Shown: positions 7,429-15,154 of the stretch, in pieces | Layout of the letters: the number at the start of each line of letters is the position of its first letter | Position numbering within the stretch: position 1 is the first letter of the stretch | DNA from: QHWK01 sp035315685 | GTDB lineage: Bacteria; Acidobacteriota; Vicinamibacteria; Vicinamibacterales; CAVVIG01 | NCBI GenBank assembly: GCA_035315685.1 | Contig: DATFXR010000393.1 | Location: 1 to 19,879 of the forward strand | DNA: 19,879 nt | Direction of reading: 5' to 3' | The notes under the pieces: model-generated | Database searches by the model: none | The model's input: the letters and a program-made list of their open reading frames with translations, nothing else | Told to the model about the DNA's origin: nothing | Made by a program: the position numbers and the translations under genes

Positions 7429-7820
7429 TCGGGCTCGGCACTCAGGTGCTGGTCCGGTATCTGACGCACGACGATGCCGTCCAGTACGCGAAGGCTGCGG
7501 CCTTCATCGAGGCCGCGGTCGAGCGCGGCGAGCAGTTTGTGGTGAACACCGCGGTGCTGTGCGAGCTGGTGTGGGTGCTCGCAACCGCCTACGGCTATTC
7601 GCGAGAGGAGATTGCCGGGGCGCTCGAGCACGTGTTCGCAACCGCGCAATTCGACATCGAGCGGCTGGACGACGCCCGCCGTGCGTTGAGCGACTTCCGG
7701 TCCACCAAGGCGGATTTCAGTGACGCCCTCATCGGTCGCATCAACAGGTCCTTGGGCGCCGGGCAGACGATCACGTTCGATCGCGACCTCAAGGGTCTCG
7801 ACACATTTCGCGTCCTGTAA
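7425..7820 (+). CDS. vapC: PIN-domain VapC-family toxin with altered active site
   Basis: This 131-residue protein is the full length of a PIN-domain RNase. The N-terminus reads MIGLGTQVLVRYLTHDD where the family typically has MIGLDTNVLVRYL. The first metal-binding Asp is thus Gly5 and the following Asn is Gln7. Other acidic ligands remain: E47 in VLCELVWVL, D97 and D100 in KADFSDALIG, and D119/D121 in TFDRD. Normal VapC toxins cut tRNA or rRNA using these acids and Mg2+. Loss of the first Asp predicts a weak or inactive nuclease, while the fold looks intact with no frameshift. The start overlaps the antitoxin stop by four bases. It ends 29 bases before the convergent TPR gene. Confidence 0.92.
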   Translation: MIGLGTQVLVRYLTHDDAVQYAKAAAFIEAAVERGEQFVVNTAVLCELVWVLATAYGYSREEIAGALEHVFATAQFDIERLDDARRALSDFRSTKADFSDALIGRINRSLGAGQTITFDRDLKGLDTFRVL

Positions 7821-7849
7821 GGCTGGCTGCAGGCTGCCGTAGGCCTCCG

Positions 7850-8593
7850 TCAGCGGTGGCCCGCGGCGGCTCTTTTCAGGTCCTCCTTGAACTGCGGGTT
7901 CACTCTGAATCCGTTCTTCTCCGCGGCTTTCACTTCGGCTTCGGCTTCCTTGAACCGGCCGCTGGTCATGTAGATGACGGCGAGATTGTTGTGCGCCTCG
8001 CCGAGCTTCGGATTCACCTCGATCGCCGCCTTCCACTCGGTCTCGGCGGCCTCGCGCTCGCCGTTGCGGAAGAAAGCGCTGCCGAGCGACAGCAGGACTT
8101 CGGCCGGCGGACGGTAGCCGCCGTTGAGCGACGTTCGCTGCTTCTCGAGGTCGGCGAGATGCTGTTCGGCGCGGGTGGCGAGCAATTGATGACCGCTGGC
8201 CTGCAGTGCGTTCACGCTCTCCCGCATCTCGCGGATGTCGTCGTCGCGCTGCTTCTCGACCGCAAAGCGGTTGGTCTCGGCCAGCCCGTAGAGCGCGCTG
8301 CTGGCTTCCAGGCACTTCTTGAACGCCTGAATCGCGCTCGCGTAGCGCTTCAGGTTCATGTACGACTGGCCGGTCAGATAATGCGCCAGCGTGAACAACG
8401 GATCCTTGTCGGTCGACTTCGTGAATTCCTCTGCGGCGCGGTCGAACTTCTCGGCTGAGAAAAACTCCAGGCCGGTCCGGTAGAACTGAACCGCCTCACG
8501 CCGGCTTTGCGCATCGGCAATCTTCTGCGCGCCGGCCGGCGCCGCGAGCGACGTGACGATCGCTGCGATCAGCATGTCGCGCCATCGCACCAT
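7850..8593 (-). CDS. Secreted TPR protein with central coiled-coil-like stretch
   Basis: This is a 247-residue protein. The signal peptide covers residues 1-22 (MVRWRDMLIAAIVTSLAAPAGA-Q). Two TPRs follow at about 34-100 (e.g. FYRTGLEFFSAEKFDRAAEEF and a second unit ending near residue 100). A charged helical stretch at 105-158 looks like a coiled coil. Two more TPRs lie at about 163-230, including EAHNNLAVIYMTSGRFKEAEAE. The role is probably as a periplasmic scaffold; nothing indicates catalysis. The ATG at 8593 is preferred because GGAGGTG lies five bases upstream on the minus strand. A GTG at 8629 in the same frame falls inside the terminator hairpin of the upstream receptor gene and is rejected. 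Confidence 0.88.
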   Translation of the reverse strand: MVRWRDMLIAAIVTSLAAPAGAQKIADAQSRREAVQFYRTGLEFFSAEKFDRAAEEFTKSTDKDPLFTLAHYLTGQSYMNLKRYASAIQAFKKCLEASSALYGLAETNRFAVEKQRDDDIREMRESVNALQASGHQLLATRAEQHLADLEKQRTSLNGGYRPPAEVLLSLGSAFFRNGEREAAETEWKAAIEVNPKLGEAHNNLAVIYMTSGRFKEAEAEVKAAEKNGFRVNPQFKEDLKRAAAGHR

Positions 8594-8611
8594 CCCGGCA
8601 CCTCCGGGGAG

Positions 8612-8643
8612 AAAAAAAATGGGGGCCACGCGTCGTGGCCCCC
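8612..8643 (-). terminator. Intrinsic terminator of TonB receptor 2
   Basis: A perfect 10-bp GC-rich stem (GGGGGCCACG at 8621-8630 with CGTGGCCCCC at 8634-8643) with a three-base loop is followed on the minus strand by A and then eight T (8619-8612). It lies 23 bases after the stop of the receptor at 8666 and ends 18 bases before the start of the TPR gene, so the TPR gene needs its own promoter or read-through. Confidence 0.92.
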
Positions 8644-8665
8644 AAGTCTAGCCGAATGCCGTCCG

Positions 8666-11600
8666 TTAGAACTCGAACCGCACGCCGAAACGGATCTGCC
8701 GCGGCGTCTGGAACTGCGGCGGGTTGCCGGCGAACAGGCTCGATACCGGCAGACCGAAGTTCGGGTTCGGCGGATCCCCGAAGTTGATCGAGGACCAGTT
8801 GTCGTAGTCGAGCACCGTCTGCTGGTTGAACAGGTTGAAGATGTCCGCCATCAGCGTGAGCCGCCGGGCCCCACCGGTCTTCAGGCTGTATGCCGCCTGG
8901 AAGTCGATCTGGCTCTGGACAGGCGTCCGCGTCCTGAAACCGTCGGAACCGCCGGTCACGGTCTTGGTGTTGATTCCCGATCCGCGCGGTGCGTCCGGAA
9001 TCTCGCCGCCGTTGCCGTAGTTCGGATTCGGATCGAACAGCGTGAGCGGTTTGCCCGACGACACGTTCAGGCCGAGGCCGACGTTCAGTCCCATCGGGAA
9101 CTGGTAGTTGCCGAAGACCTTGCCCTGGTGCGGGCGATCGAGCGGCAGGATGCCGTTGGCGTCACCGAGATAGCGGATGTCGCCGCTACCCGCGCCATAG
9201 AACGGCGCGTAGGTCGGGTCGTTGGTCGGGAAATCGTACAGCGACGAGATGCCCGGATCGGACTGGCCGTTGTCGTCGCGATAGAAGCCTTCGAAGTTGC
9301 CGCGGAGCCGCGACCACCGGTACGACGCGAGCATCGACCAGTTGTTCGCCATCCGTCGGTTCAGTGTGAACTCGACGGCGTCGTACTTGTGGACCGGATC
9401 GTCGAACTTCACGGCGCCGAACTGCGGGGCGATCGCGAGCAGGCCGGGATTGATCGGCGTCGCGCTGCTCGGGTTCGTCAGGATGTACTCGACGGTGCCG
9501 CACACGCTCGCCGTTGCCGCCGAGAACTCATAGGCGACCATCGGGCAGTTGGCGACGTCCTCGAGGACGCGCGGAATCCGGCGATTGATGTAGCGGACGC
9601 CCGCCGTCGTGTACGGCAGCACCTCGCGCTCGAAACCGAGCACGAACTCGCGGACGTACGACAGCTTGGCGTCGGGATCGATCGTGTCCGCGCCCGTGCC
9701 GGCGATGATGAAGTGGTTGGTAATCGGCGTCGCCGTCGGCGTCGTCTGCGTCGGCGTTCCGTTCGGAACCGGCCGACTCAGGTTCGAGTCGAAATAGTCG
9801 CCGCGGGTGAATCCGTCGTCGGCCGAGAGCGCGCGGGCTGCGAGATCGTTGGGCACGCGCGAATAAAAGACGCCGAAGTTGCCAAACGCCTTCGTCTTGC
9901 CGTCTCCCGTGACGTCGTAGGCCGCGCCCAGACGCGGCGCCCAGTTGTTCTTCAGTTGAAAGTCCGTGATGATCGTGCCGGCCATCTTCTCCTGCTCGTA
10001 GCGGATGCCCGGGTTGATCGTCAGCCGGTTGAACTTCCAGGTGTCCTGGACGAAGAAGTTCACGTACTTCTGCGTCGTCGTCCGCGCGCTGTTGAAATTC
10101 GCGCGCGTCACGCGGTAGATGCGGCCGAAGCCGATGTCGGGAATGATGCTGATCGACGCGCCGGTCGCCGTCTGACGGCCGTCGGGCGCCGTGAACGTCG
10201 GGCCGGTGCGCTGGTTGATGTTGCTGTAGGTGACGTCGTCGAACTCCACGCCGTACTTCACGGAATGGCCGCCGAAGATGTTGGTGAACTTGGCGACGTA
10301 CTGGTTGTTGAGGCTGTGATTGCCCGCCTCGTAGAATCCGATGCCGCCGCTGATGATGTTCGGGACGACAGTCGTATCGGTCACGCGCCAGGTGTCCACC
10401 GACGGTGTCTCGTTGATGTTGTTGAGCGCGCGCGCCCAGAACACCTCGGCCAGGAACGTCGGCGAGAGCACGCCTTCATAGCGGACCGTCTGGTTGTGGC
10501 CGCCGTAGGTCATCGAGCTGAAACCGGCCGTGTTCGTGTTCAGCAGCGCGCTTCCACGCTGCGGGCCATTGTCGCCTTTCGACGGATCGCCGAAGAACGA
10601 TGCGTCGATCCGGTGCGCGCTCGACAGCTGGAACGTGCCCTTTGCCGAATACGACAGCGTCCGGCGATCGCGATCCGCGCCGCTGGGGTAAACCGCCAGC
10701 AGCGGGAACCCGGGAGGCGCGAGGAAAGTACGGCGCTCCCATGACGGATCGAGCGCGCCGAAGAAAAACGCGTGGTCCTTCACGATCGGACCGCCGCCTT
10801 CCGCGCCGGCATCGGCGACGCGCGAGCTCTCGGTGTTGATCGTGCCGTTCGGCGAATTCACCTGGGTCCAGTCGCCTTCCGTCCCGGTCGGCCGCGAGTA
10901 GCCGAATACCGACCCGCGGAACGCGTTCGAGCCGCTCTTCGTGACGACGTTGACGACGCCGCCGGTGGCCTGGCCGAACTCGGCCTCGTAGCCGCCGGTC
11001 TTCACCTGGACTTCTTTCACGAAATCGAACGGCGTCGCGTTGCCGAGCGAGCCAAAGACGATTGAATACGAGCCGAGCGCGCCGTAACCCTGGTTGGTCA
11101 CGTTGACGCCATCGACGACGTACTGATTCTCGAGGCCGCTGCCGCCAGAGATCGACGGGTTCGCCGATCCAACGCTGCCGCTCGAGCTCACGCCCGGCGC
11201 CATGTAGAGCGTATCGCTGACGCGGCGGCCAACCGGGACGCGGCTGAACATGTCGCTCGAGAGTACCGCGCCGGTCGTTGTCGAAGCCGTATCGACAACC
11301 GGCGTCGTTCCGGTCACCTGGACCGTCTCGGTAAGGCCGCCAACTTCCATCTTGAGGGCCGAGAGGTCGACAGTCTGGCCGAGACTGACGTTCACATTGC
11401 TCTGCTCGATCGCCTTGAACCCCTGCAGTTCAGCGCGCACTGCGTAGGTTCCCGGCGTCAAAAAGGGCATGCTGAAGCGACCGTCGGTGTCAGTCACTGC
11501 TGTTTTGGCACCTTGCGGCCCGGTCGCGGTGACCGTGACTCCCGGGACCGCGAGGCCCTGAGCGTCGACGATGCGGCCTTTCAACGTGCCGGTCGTCTCC

Positions 11601-11701
11601 TGCGCGAGAGCCGGCATCAAAGCGACGATGAACGCGACCGCGGTCATCACGGCAACTCGGCTGATGCCCCGAATCACACGCGTATCGGATGTGCCTCTCA
11701 T
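8666..11701 (-). CDS. TonB-dependent receptor 2 (Oar-like, carboxypeptidase-regulatory N-terminus)
   Basis: This is a 1011-residue outer-membrane receptor. The signal peptide ends near residue 34 (hydrophobic VAVMTAVAFIVALMPALA-Q). The CarboxypepD_reg-like domain is about 36-118 (GTLKGRIVDAQGLAVPGVTV and FLTPGTYAVRAELQGF). The plug region is about 122-260, with ETVQVTGTTPVVDTAS, the NQYVVDGVNVTNQGYG motif near 192-207 and GGVVNVVTKSGSN. The rest is a beta barrel ending in RFGVRFEF, a typical outer-membrane C-terminus. The plug matches the Oar-type 'YVVDGVNVT' pattern more closely than receptor 1 does. The ATG at 11701 is chosen for the signal peptide and a Shine-Dalgarno GAGGAGGA nine bases upstream. 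The frame stays open to 12064, but that extension is Arg-rich and overlaps the divergent VWFA-like gene. Unlike receptors 1 and 3, it shows no EF-hand-like loop. The substrate is unknown. Confidence 0.93.
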   Translation of the reverse strand: MRGTSDTRVIRGISRVAVMTAVAFIVALMPALAQETTGTLKGRIVDAQGLAVPGVTVTATGPQGAKTAVTDTDGRFSMPFLTPGTYAVRAELQGFKAIEQSNVNVSLGQTVDLSALKMEVGGLTETVQVTGTTPVVDTASTTTGAVLSSDMFSRVPVGRRVSDTLYMAPGVSSSGSVGSANPSISGGSGLENQYVVDGVNVTNQGYGALGSYSIVFGSLGNATPFDFVKEVQVKTGGYEAEFGQATGGVVNVVTKSGSNAFRGSVFGYSRPTGTEGDWTQVNSPNGTINTESSRVADAGAEGGGPIVKDHAFFFGALDPSWERRTFLAPPGFPLLAVYPSGADRDRRTLSYSAKGTFQLSSAHRIDASFFGDPSKGDNGPQRGSALLNTNTAGFSSMTYGGHNQTVRYEGVLSPTFLAEVFWARALNNINETPSVDTWRVTDTTVVPNIISGGIGFYEAGNHSLNNQYVAKFTNIFGGHSVKYGVEFDDVTYSNINQRTGPTFTAPDGRQTATGASISIIPDIGFGRIYRVTRANFNSARTTTQKYVNFFVQDTWKFNRLTINPGIRYEQEKMAGTIITDFQLKNNWAPRLGAAYDVTGDGKTKAFGNFGVFYSRVPNDLAARALSADDGFTRGDYFDSNLSRPVPNGTPTQTTPTATPITNHFIIAGTGADTIDPDAKLSYVREFVLGFEREVLPYTTAGVRYINRRIPRVLEDVANCPMVAYEFSAATASVCGTVEYILTNPSSATPINPGLLAIAPQFGAVKFDDPVHKYDAVEFTLNRRMANNWSMLASYRWSRLRGNFEGFYRDDNGQSDPGISSLYDFPTNDPTYAPFYGAGSGDIRYLGDANGILPLDRPHQGKVFGNYQFPMGLNVGLGLNVSSGKPLTLFDPNPNYGNGGEIPDAPRGSGINTKTVTGGSDGFRTRTPVQSQIDFQAAYSLKTGGARRLTLMADIFNLFNQQTVLDYDNWSSINFGDPPNPNFGLPVSSLFAGNPPQFQTPRQIRFGVRFEF

Positions 11702-11998
11702 GGCGTGTCTTCCTCCTCGAAGAGCTGAACTGCAGCGTTTGAGACGCCGGTGTCGGACGCTGTCCGTCCCGCTTGCGGAAGGATCACGCGCTCGGCCGAC
11801 CGGAGCATCGGCACCGGCAACAAAAACCTGAGCCGACCAAACGCGATCATAACGCCGGCGATATATGTCAATTACTTTTGCTTTGATGAGCGGTCGAATC
11901 TGATGCAATCGGGATCCAAAATCCGGAACGAAAACGGCTGCAGTTCCCGATTCCGGACCATGTCCGTGCCGGTTTTTCGACGAAAAGGGGCGTCTATA
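11702..11998. other. Divergent intergenic region, AT-richer than its surroundings
   Basis: These roughly 300 bases separate the start codons of TonB receptor 2 (-) and the VWFA-like gene (+). They contain the Shine-Dalgarno of receptor 2, a candidate promoter for it (11846-11871) and an 8-bp perfect inverted repeat (AATCGGGA 11907-11914 / TCCCGATT 11945-11952). A TATAAT at 11995-12000 overlaps the ATG of the VWFA-like gene. No gene is seen. Confidence 0.6.
11846..11871 (-). promoter_or_regulatory. Candidate sigma-70-like promoter of TonB receptor 2
   Basis: On the minus strand a perfect TTGACA (11871-11866) is followed by TATGAT (11851-11846). The spacer is only 14 bases, shorter than the usual 16-18, which lowers confidence. 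The position, about 145 bases before the start codon, leaves a fairly long leader. Confidence 0.35.
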
Positions 11999-12877
11999 AT
12001 GCCCGGCAGGGTGTTTCCGCTCGCGTTGACCCTCGCCGCGGCGCTCGCCATTGCCGCGGTTCACGGCCAGAATCCGCCCGCCGACCCCCGGACCGGGGCG
12101 AGCCGCTTCGCGCTGGTCACCGTGCTGGACCCGCGCGGCAAGCCGGTCGTGGACGTCGGCGCCGACGACTTTGTCGTCCAGGAGGCCGGCGCAGCCCGTG
12201 AGATTCTGTCGGTGAGGCCGGCCGACTATCCGGTCCTCCTGGTAATCGACACCGGCCGGGAGGCCCGCGCCGATTTCGATCTGATCAAGAAGGCCGCCGA
12301 ACGCTTCGTCGAGCGGCTTGGACCGCGTCCGGTGGGAATCGTGACCGCCGGCGGGACGCCAAAGACGATCGTCGATCTCGAGGACGAGCGCGAGACGGTG
12401 ATGACGCGGCTGTCAGATCTCTCGGCCGATCCCGACGCGCCGGGCGCAATGCTGCAAGGCGCGGCGCTCGCGGCTGAGACGAGCCTGAACAATCACTTGC
12501 TCTTCTGCGCGATCGTCATCCTTTCCACGTCAGCGGCTGATGCGAGCCAGGGATCGCCGGATCCGATGCTCGCCTCGCTCGTGGACTCCAGCGCGATCCT
12601 CCATGTCATCGCCCATCGATCCGTTCAAGCCGCGTCGGCGACCGGAACCAGGGCGGGCGCTGCGATCCGCGCCGTAGCCGAGCAGTCGCGCGGCGAGTAC
12701 ACGATCATCTACTCCGCGGCGTCATTTCAGTCGGCGCTGGATCGCCTTGCCGAACGCCTGACGACGGAGATGCTCGTCGAGTACATCGTGCCGGTGGGAT
12801 CGAAGCCGAACGACGTCAAGCTCGGTGTGCGCCTCGTCGGCGCGCGGGTACGCGGCTTGGGAGTTGCTCCGCGCTGA
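11999..12877 (+). CDS. Secreted VWFA-related (acidobacterial type) protein with degenerate metal site
   Basis: This is a 292-residue protein. The signal peptide is residues 1-23 (PLALTLAAALAIAAVHG-Q). The order FALVTVLDPRGKPVVDVGADDFVVQEAGAAREI (about 37-69), then PVLLVIDTG (79-86), then a helical stretch with FVERLGPRPVGIV matches the acidobacterial VWFA-related family known from this phylum. The metal-ion site DxSxS is degenerate: D84-T-G86-R-E88. The later DG and TGG motifs are also poorly kept, and the protein stops before the usual C-terminal R-x-GY block. It is probably a secreted binding protein without metal-dependent adhesion; no substrate can be named. The ATG at 11999 follows AAAAGGGG by about ten bases. 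A GTG at 12011 in frame is an alternative if TATAAT at 11995-12000 is a real -10. Element B follows seven bases after the stop. Confidence 0.82.
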   Translation: MPGRVFPLALTLAAALAIAAVHGQNPPADPRTGASRFALVTVLDPRGKPVVDVGADDFVVQEAGAAREILSVRPADYPVLLVIDTGREARADFDLIKKAAERFVERLGPRPVGIVTAGGTPKTIVDLEDERETVMTRLSDLSADPDAPGAMLQGAALAAETSLNNHLLFCAIVILSTSAADASQGSPDPMLASLVDSSAILHVIAHRSVQAASATGTRAGAAIRAVAEQSRGEYTIIYSAASFQSALDRLAERLTTEMLVEYIVPVGSKPNDVKLGVRLVGARVRGLGVAPR

Positions 12878-12883
12878 GAACTG

Positions 12884-12977
12884 CGTCAATGGCCGATGGC
12901 TGATGGCTGACGGCTATGGTCAATGGTTGAACCAGTGGTGCGATGCCCTCAGCCCTCAGGCCTCAGCCATTGACGGC
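12884..12977. repeat. Element B: second copy of the ATGGCTG dyad repeat family
   Basis: Perfect 10-bp outer arms (CGTCAATGGC 12884-12893, GCCATTGACG 12966-12975) enclose tandem ATGGCTG units and a right half rich in CCTCAG units. Positions 12895-12919 are identical to the complement of 1713-1737 in element A. It lies between convergent genes, seven bases after the VWFA-like stop and eleven bases before the cytochrome stop at 12989, and is the only hairpin-forming sequence available to end both transcripts. Confidence 0.82.
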
Positions 12978-12988
12978 ACGCCGGCGCG

Positions 12989-15154
12989 TCAGCGCGCGAC
13001 GCGCTTGGCTTCCTCGATCAGTCGATCGAGGTTCGGATACGTCGGCTGGAGCGACTTCGCGGTCGTGAACTGCTTCAGCGCTTCGTCGTAGCGGCCCGCG
13101 CGAGCAGCGATGACGCCGAGATAGACGTGCGGCTGCGCCGTCGACGGATCGATCGCGATCGCGGCGTTGAGCGCTTCGACCGCGGCCGGCACTCTGCCGC
13201 GCGACATTTCCAGCCAGCCCAACGTCGACTGATCCCGCGCCACGTCGTTGAACGTCCTGAGACTCTCGGCCCACTCGTCCTGCGCACGCGCGAGCGCTGC
13301 GCCGACGGCGCCGGCGAGCCGGACGATGTGGCGGTCGAGCAGCGCTTCGGCCGCCCGCACGCGGACGACGCGAGCCGGATCGGAGAGGCGCGCGGCGATC
13401 ACGACAGACGTACGATCCTCAACGACCGTGCTCAGCGACTGCACGGCGGTGGCGCGCACCATCGGTTCGGGATCGTTGGCCGCGCCGATGAGCGCGTTGA
13501 CGACGTCGGCGCCGGGTGGCTCGGTGCGCGCCTTCGCGAGAAGTTGTCCGGCGAACTCCGCGGCGCTCGCCCGAATCAGCGAACCATGGCTGCGGTCCGC
13601 GGCCAGACGCGCGACTTCCGGCAGAACTTTCGTGTCGCCGGCACCCGCGCGGTAGATAGTGTCCGCCATCGCCACTATCGCTTTGCGCCGTTCGCCGTTG
13701 CCGTACCACCGATCGATCGTGGCGCCCGCCCACTCGGGCGATTTGTCGTCATGGCATGTCGTGCAGGCGTTGGGGACACCGTAGCGCGCGGTCAACTCGG
13801 GGACCGGCGGCTGGAACGTGTGATCGCGCCGCCGCGTGAACAACCGCCAGTTCACGTCGCTCATGTGGCACTCGACGCAGCGGCTGCCCTGCGACTCCGG
13901 TGCATGATGGGTGTGCGAGGACCAGTCGGCGGCTGACTTGTCCGCCTCCGCTCGGCCGTCACTCTGACGAGCAACGGTGGACAAGCCCGAGCTGCCTGAC
14001 CCACCTGACCTACCCGGCCCACCCGGCCTCTGCGTCCGGCCCGGCCCGACGTGGCATTGCGTACAGAGCGTGTCGCTCTCACGCGTGCGCTTGCCATCGG
14101 GCGTCTCGACCGCCACCTTCAGCATGTGCGCGTTGTCGGGGCCGTGCATGCGATGGCAGTTCGTGCACGTCGCCTCTCCGCGCTGGAAGCAGCCGGTCAA
14201 CGTCAGCGCCTGCGGGCGGTTGAAGCGGCTCGGCCGGCCGTCGGGCCAGAAGTCGCCCTGCGGATCGTTCTCCGGAATCGGCTCGCTGATTAGAAACGGC
14301 AGCGCGTAGTCCTCGTAGCGATCGCCGGGCGCAAAGCCGAAGAAGACGTTGTTCTTGTTGCCGTGGCAGTAGCCGCACGCGTCGAAGATCTGGCGTGCGT
14401 CGGCCTTCGGCGGCGAGAAGATCTTCAGCTGCGCCGCCGTCGGCCGCGTCGGCGCCCGCAGCGGATCCTTGTCCCACTCGATCGCGACCGCGACGTGCGC
14501 TGCGCCAGGACCATGGCACGCTTCGCAGCCGATGCCCATCTCGGTCCACGTCGTCTCGTACCTACGCGTCGCCGGCTTGAAGTTCTTGGCGAGGTTGGTC
14601 GCGTGGCAGTTCACGCAGGTGATGTTCCAGATCTGCCGCAGGTCCTGCGCAGGGTGATCGGGAACCGGCGCGATCTCCTTCCAATCGAGCCAGCGTTTCG
14701 TTTCGTTGTGCCAGAACACCGGCAGGACGTAGATTCGCCCGTCGGCGAGCTTCGACAGATAGCCCTGGAACCGGCGCGCGCCGAGCGTGTAGTCGACCTG
14801 GAATTTTTCGGCGGGCCGCCCGTCGTGCGCCACGGCGATCGTGTAGCGGCCATCCTTCGTTTCCATCGTGTAGGCGCGGCCGTTCTGGTCGAGATGCGTG
14901 CCGGCTGAAAAGTCGCCTTCGACGCGTGCCTCGGCGATCGGCTTCGTCATCTGCACGTGGAGCGCCCGGCGCCACGACGTGAACTCGTCCGGGTGACAGC
15001 GTTCGCACGCATTCGACCCGACGTAGGCATGCGCCTGCGCATCCGCCGGCGCCGTGTACGACTGGGCATACGCGAACGCGGTTCCGAACAGCGCCGCCGC
15101 CAGCGCGAAGGCACCGCGAATCGGTCGCCTCACGGCGTCGCGCCCGCGCGTCAT
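12989..15154 (-). CDS. Exported octaheme c-type cytochrome with HEAT and TPR repeats
   Basis: This is a 721-residue protein. A signal peptide (about 1-30, GAFALAAALFGTAFAYA-Q) sends it to the periplasm, where haem attaches to eight C-x-x-C-H motifs: C50, C180, C210, C260, C330, C364, C426 and C464. The first and fourth to eighth resemble cytochrome c554/multiheme families (YVGSNACERCH, CTNCHRMHGP, RCVECHM, ACTTCHDDKSP). The C-terminal part carries HEAT-like repeats (about 500-615) and TPRs (about 640-716), an architecture seen in Planctomycetota and Acidobacteriota cytochromes. The likely role is periplasmic electron transfer; the donor and acceptor are unknown. Residues about 371-412, between the sixth and seventh haem motifs, are a Gly/Ser/Arg-rich insert encoded by repeat DNA. 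The start ATG overlaps the upstream DUF4097-like stop by four bases, so the two genes form an operon. Confidence 0.93.
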   Translation of the reverse strand: MTRGRDAVRRPIRGAFALAAALFGTAFAYAQSYTAPADAQAHAYVGSNACERCHPDEFTSWRRALHVQMTKPIAEARVEGDFSAGTHLDQNGRAYTMETKDGRYTIAVAHDGRPAEKFQVDYTLGARRFQGYLSKLADGRIYVLPVFWHNETKRWLDWKEIAPVPDHPAQDLRQIWNITCVNCHATNLAKNFKPATRRYETTWTEMGIGCEACHGPGAAHVAVAIEWDKDPLRAPTRPTAAQLKIFSPPKADARQIFDACGYCHGNKNNVFFGFAPGDRYEDYALPFLISEPIPENDPQGDFWPDGRPSRFNRPQALTLTGCFQRGEATCTNCHRMHGPDNAHMLKVAVETPDGKRTRESDTLCTQCHVGPGRTQRPGGPGRSGGSGSSGLSTVARQSDGRAEADKSAADWSSHTHHAPESQGSRCVECHMSDVNWRLFTRRRDHTFQPPVPELTARYGVPNACTTCHDDKSPEWAGATIDRWYGNGERRKAIVAMADTIYRAGAGDTKVLPEVARLAADRSHGSLIRASAAEFAGQLLAKARTEPPGADVVNALIGAANDPEPMVRATAVQSLSTVVEDRTSVVIAARLSDPARVVRVRAAEALLDRHIVRLAGAVGAALARAQDEWAESLRTFNDVARDQSTLGWLEMSRGRVPAAVEALNAAIAIDPSTAQPHVYLGVIAARAGRYDEALKQFTTAKSLQPTYPNLDRLIEEAKRVAR
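13937..14030. repeat. Composite repeat insertion inside the cytochrome gene
   Basis: This has two parts. At 13937-13985 a dyad has 10-bp arms (CTTGTCCGCC 13937-13946, GGTGGACAAG 13976-13985, one mismatch). At 13995-14030 four tandem 9-nt units follow the pattern CCYGRCCYM. Together they encode a low-complexity stretch (GGPGRSGGSGSSG, then a charged segment) that keeps the reading frame. The flanking protein aligns as a continuous family block from CTQCH to RCVECHM, so this is most easily read as inserted DNA. Confidence 0.75.

Noticed and set aside
7821..7849. Terminator between the convergent toxin and TPR genes
   Set aside because: The 29-base gap is GC-rich with partial GGCTG repeats but no convincing stem with a T-run.
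8594..8629. GTG start at 8629 for the TPR gene
   Set aside because: It lies inside the terminator stem of TonB receptor 2; the ATG at 8593 has a proper Shine-Dalgarno and begins the signal peptide.
8507..10744. Long open frame on the plus strand (745 codons)
   Set aside because: It lies opposite TonB receptor 2 and the TPR gene, is extremely Arg/Val-rich, has no domain I recognise and reflects high GC at third codon positions of the real genes.
11702..12064. N-terminal extension of TonB receptor 2 to 12064
   Set aside because: The added residues are Arg-rich, precede the signal peptide and run over the promoter region and start of the divergent VWFA-like gene.
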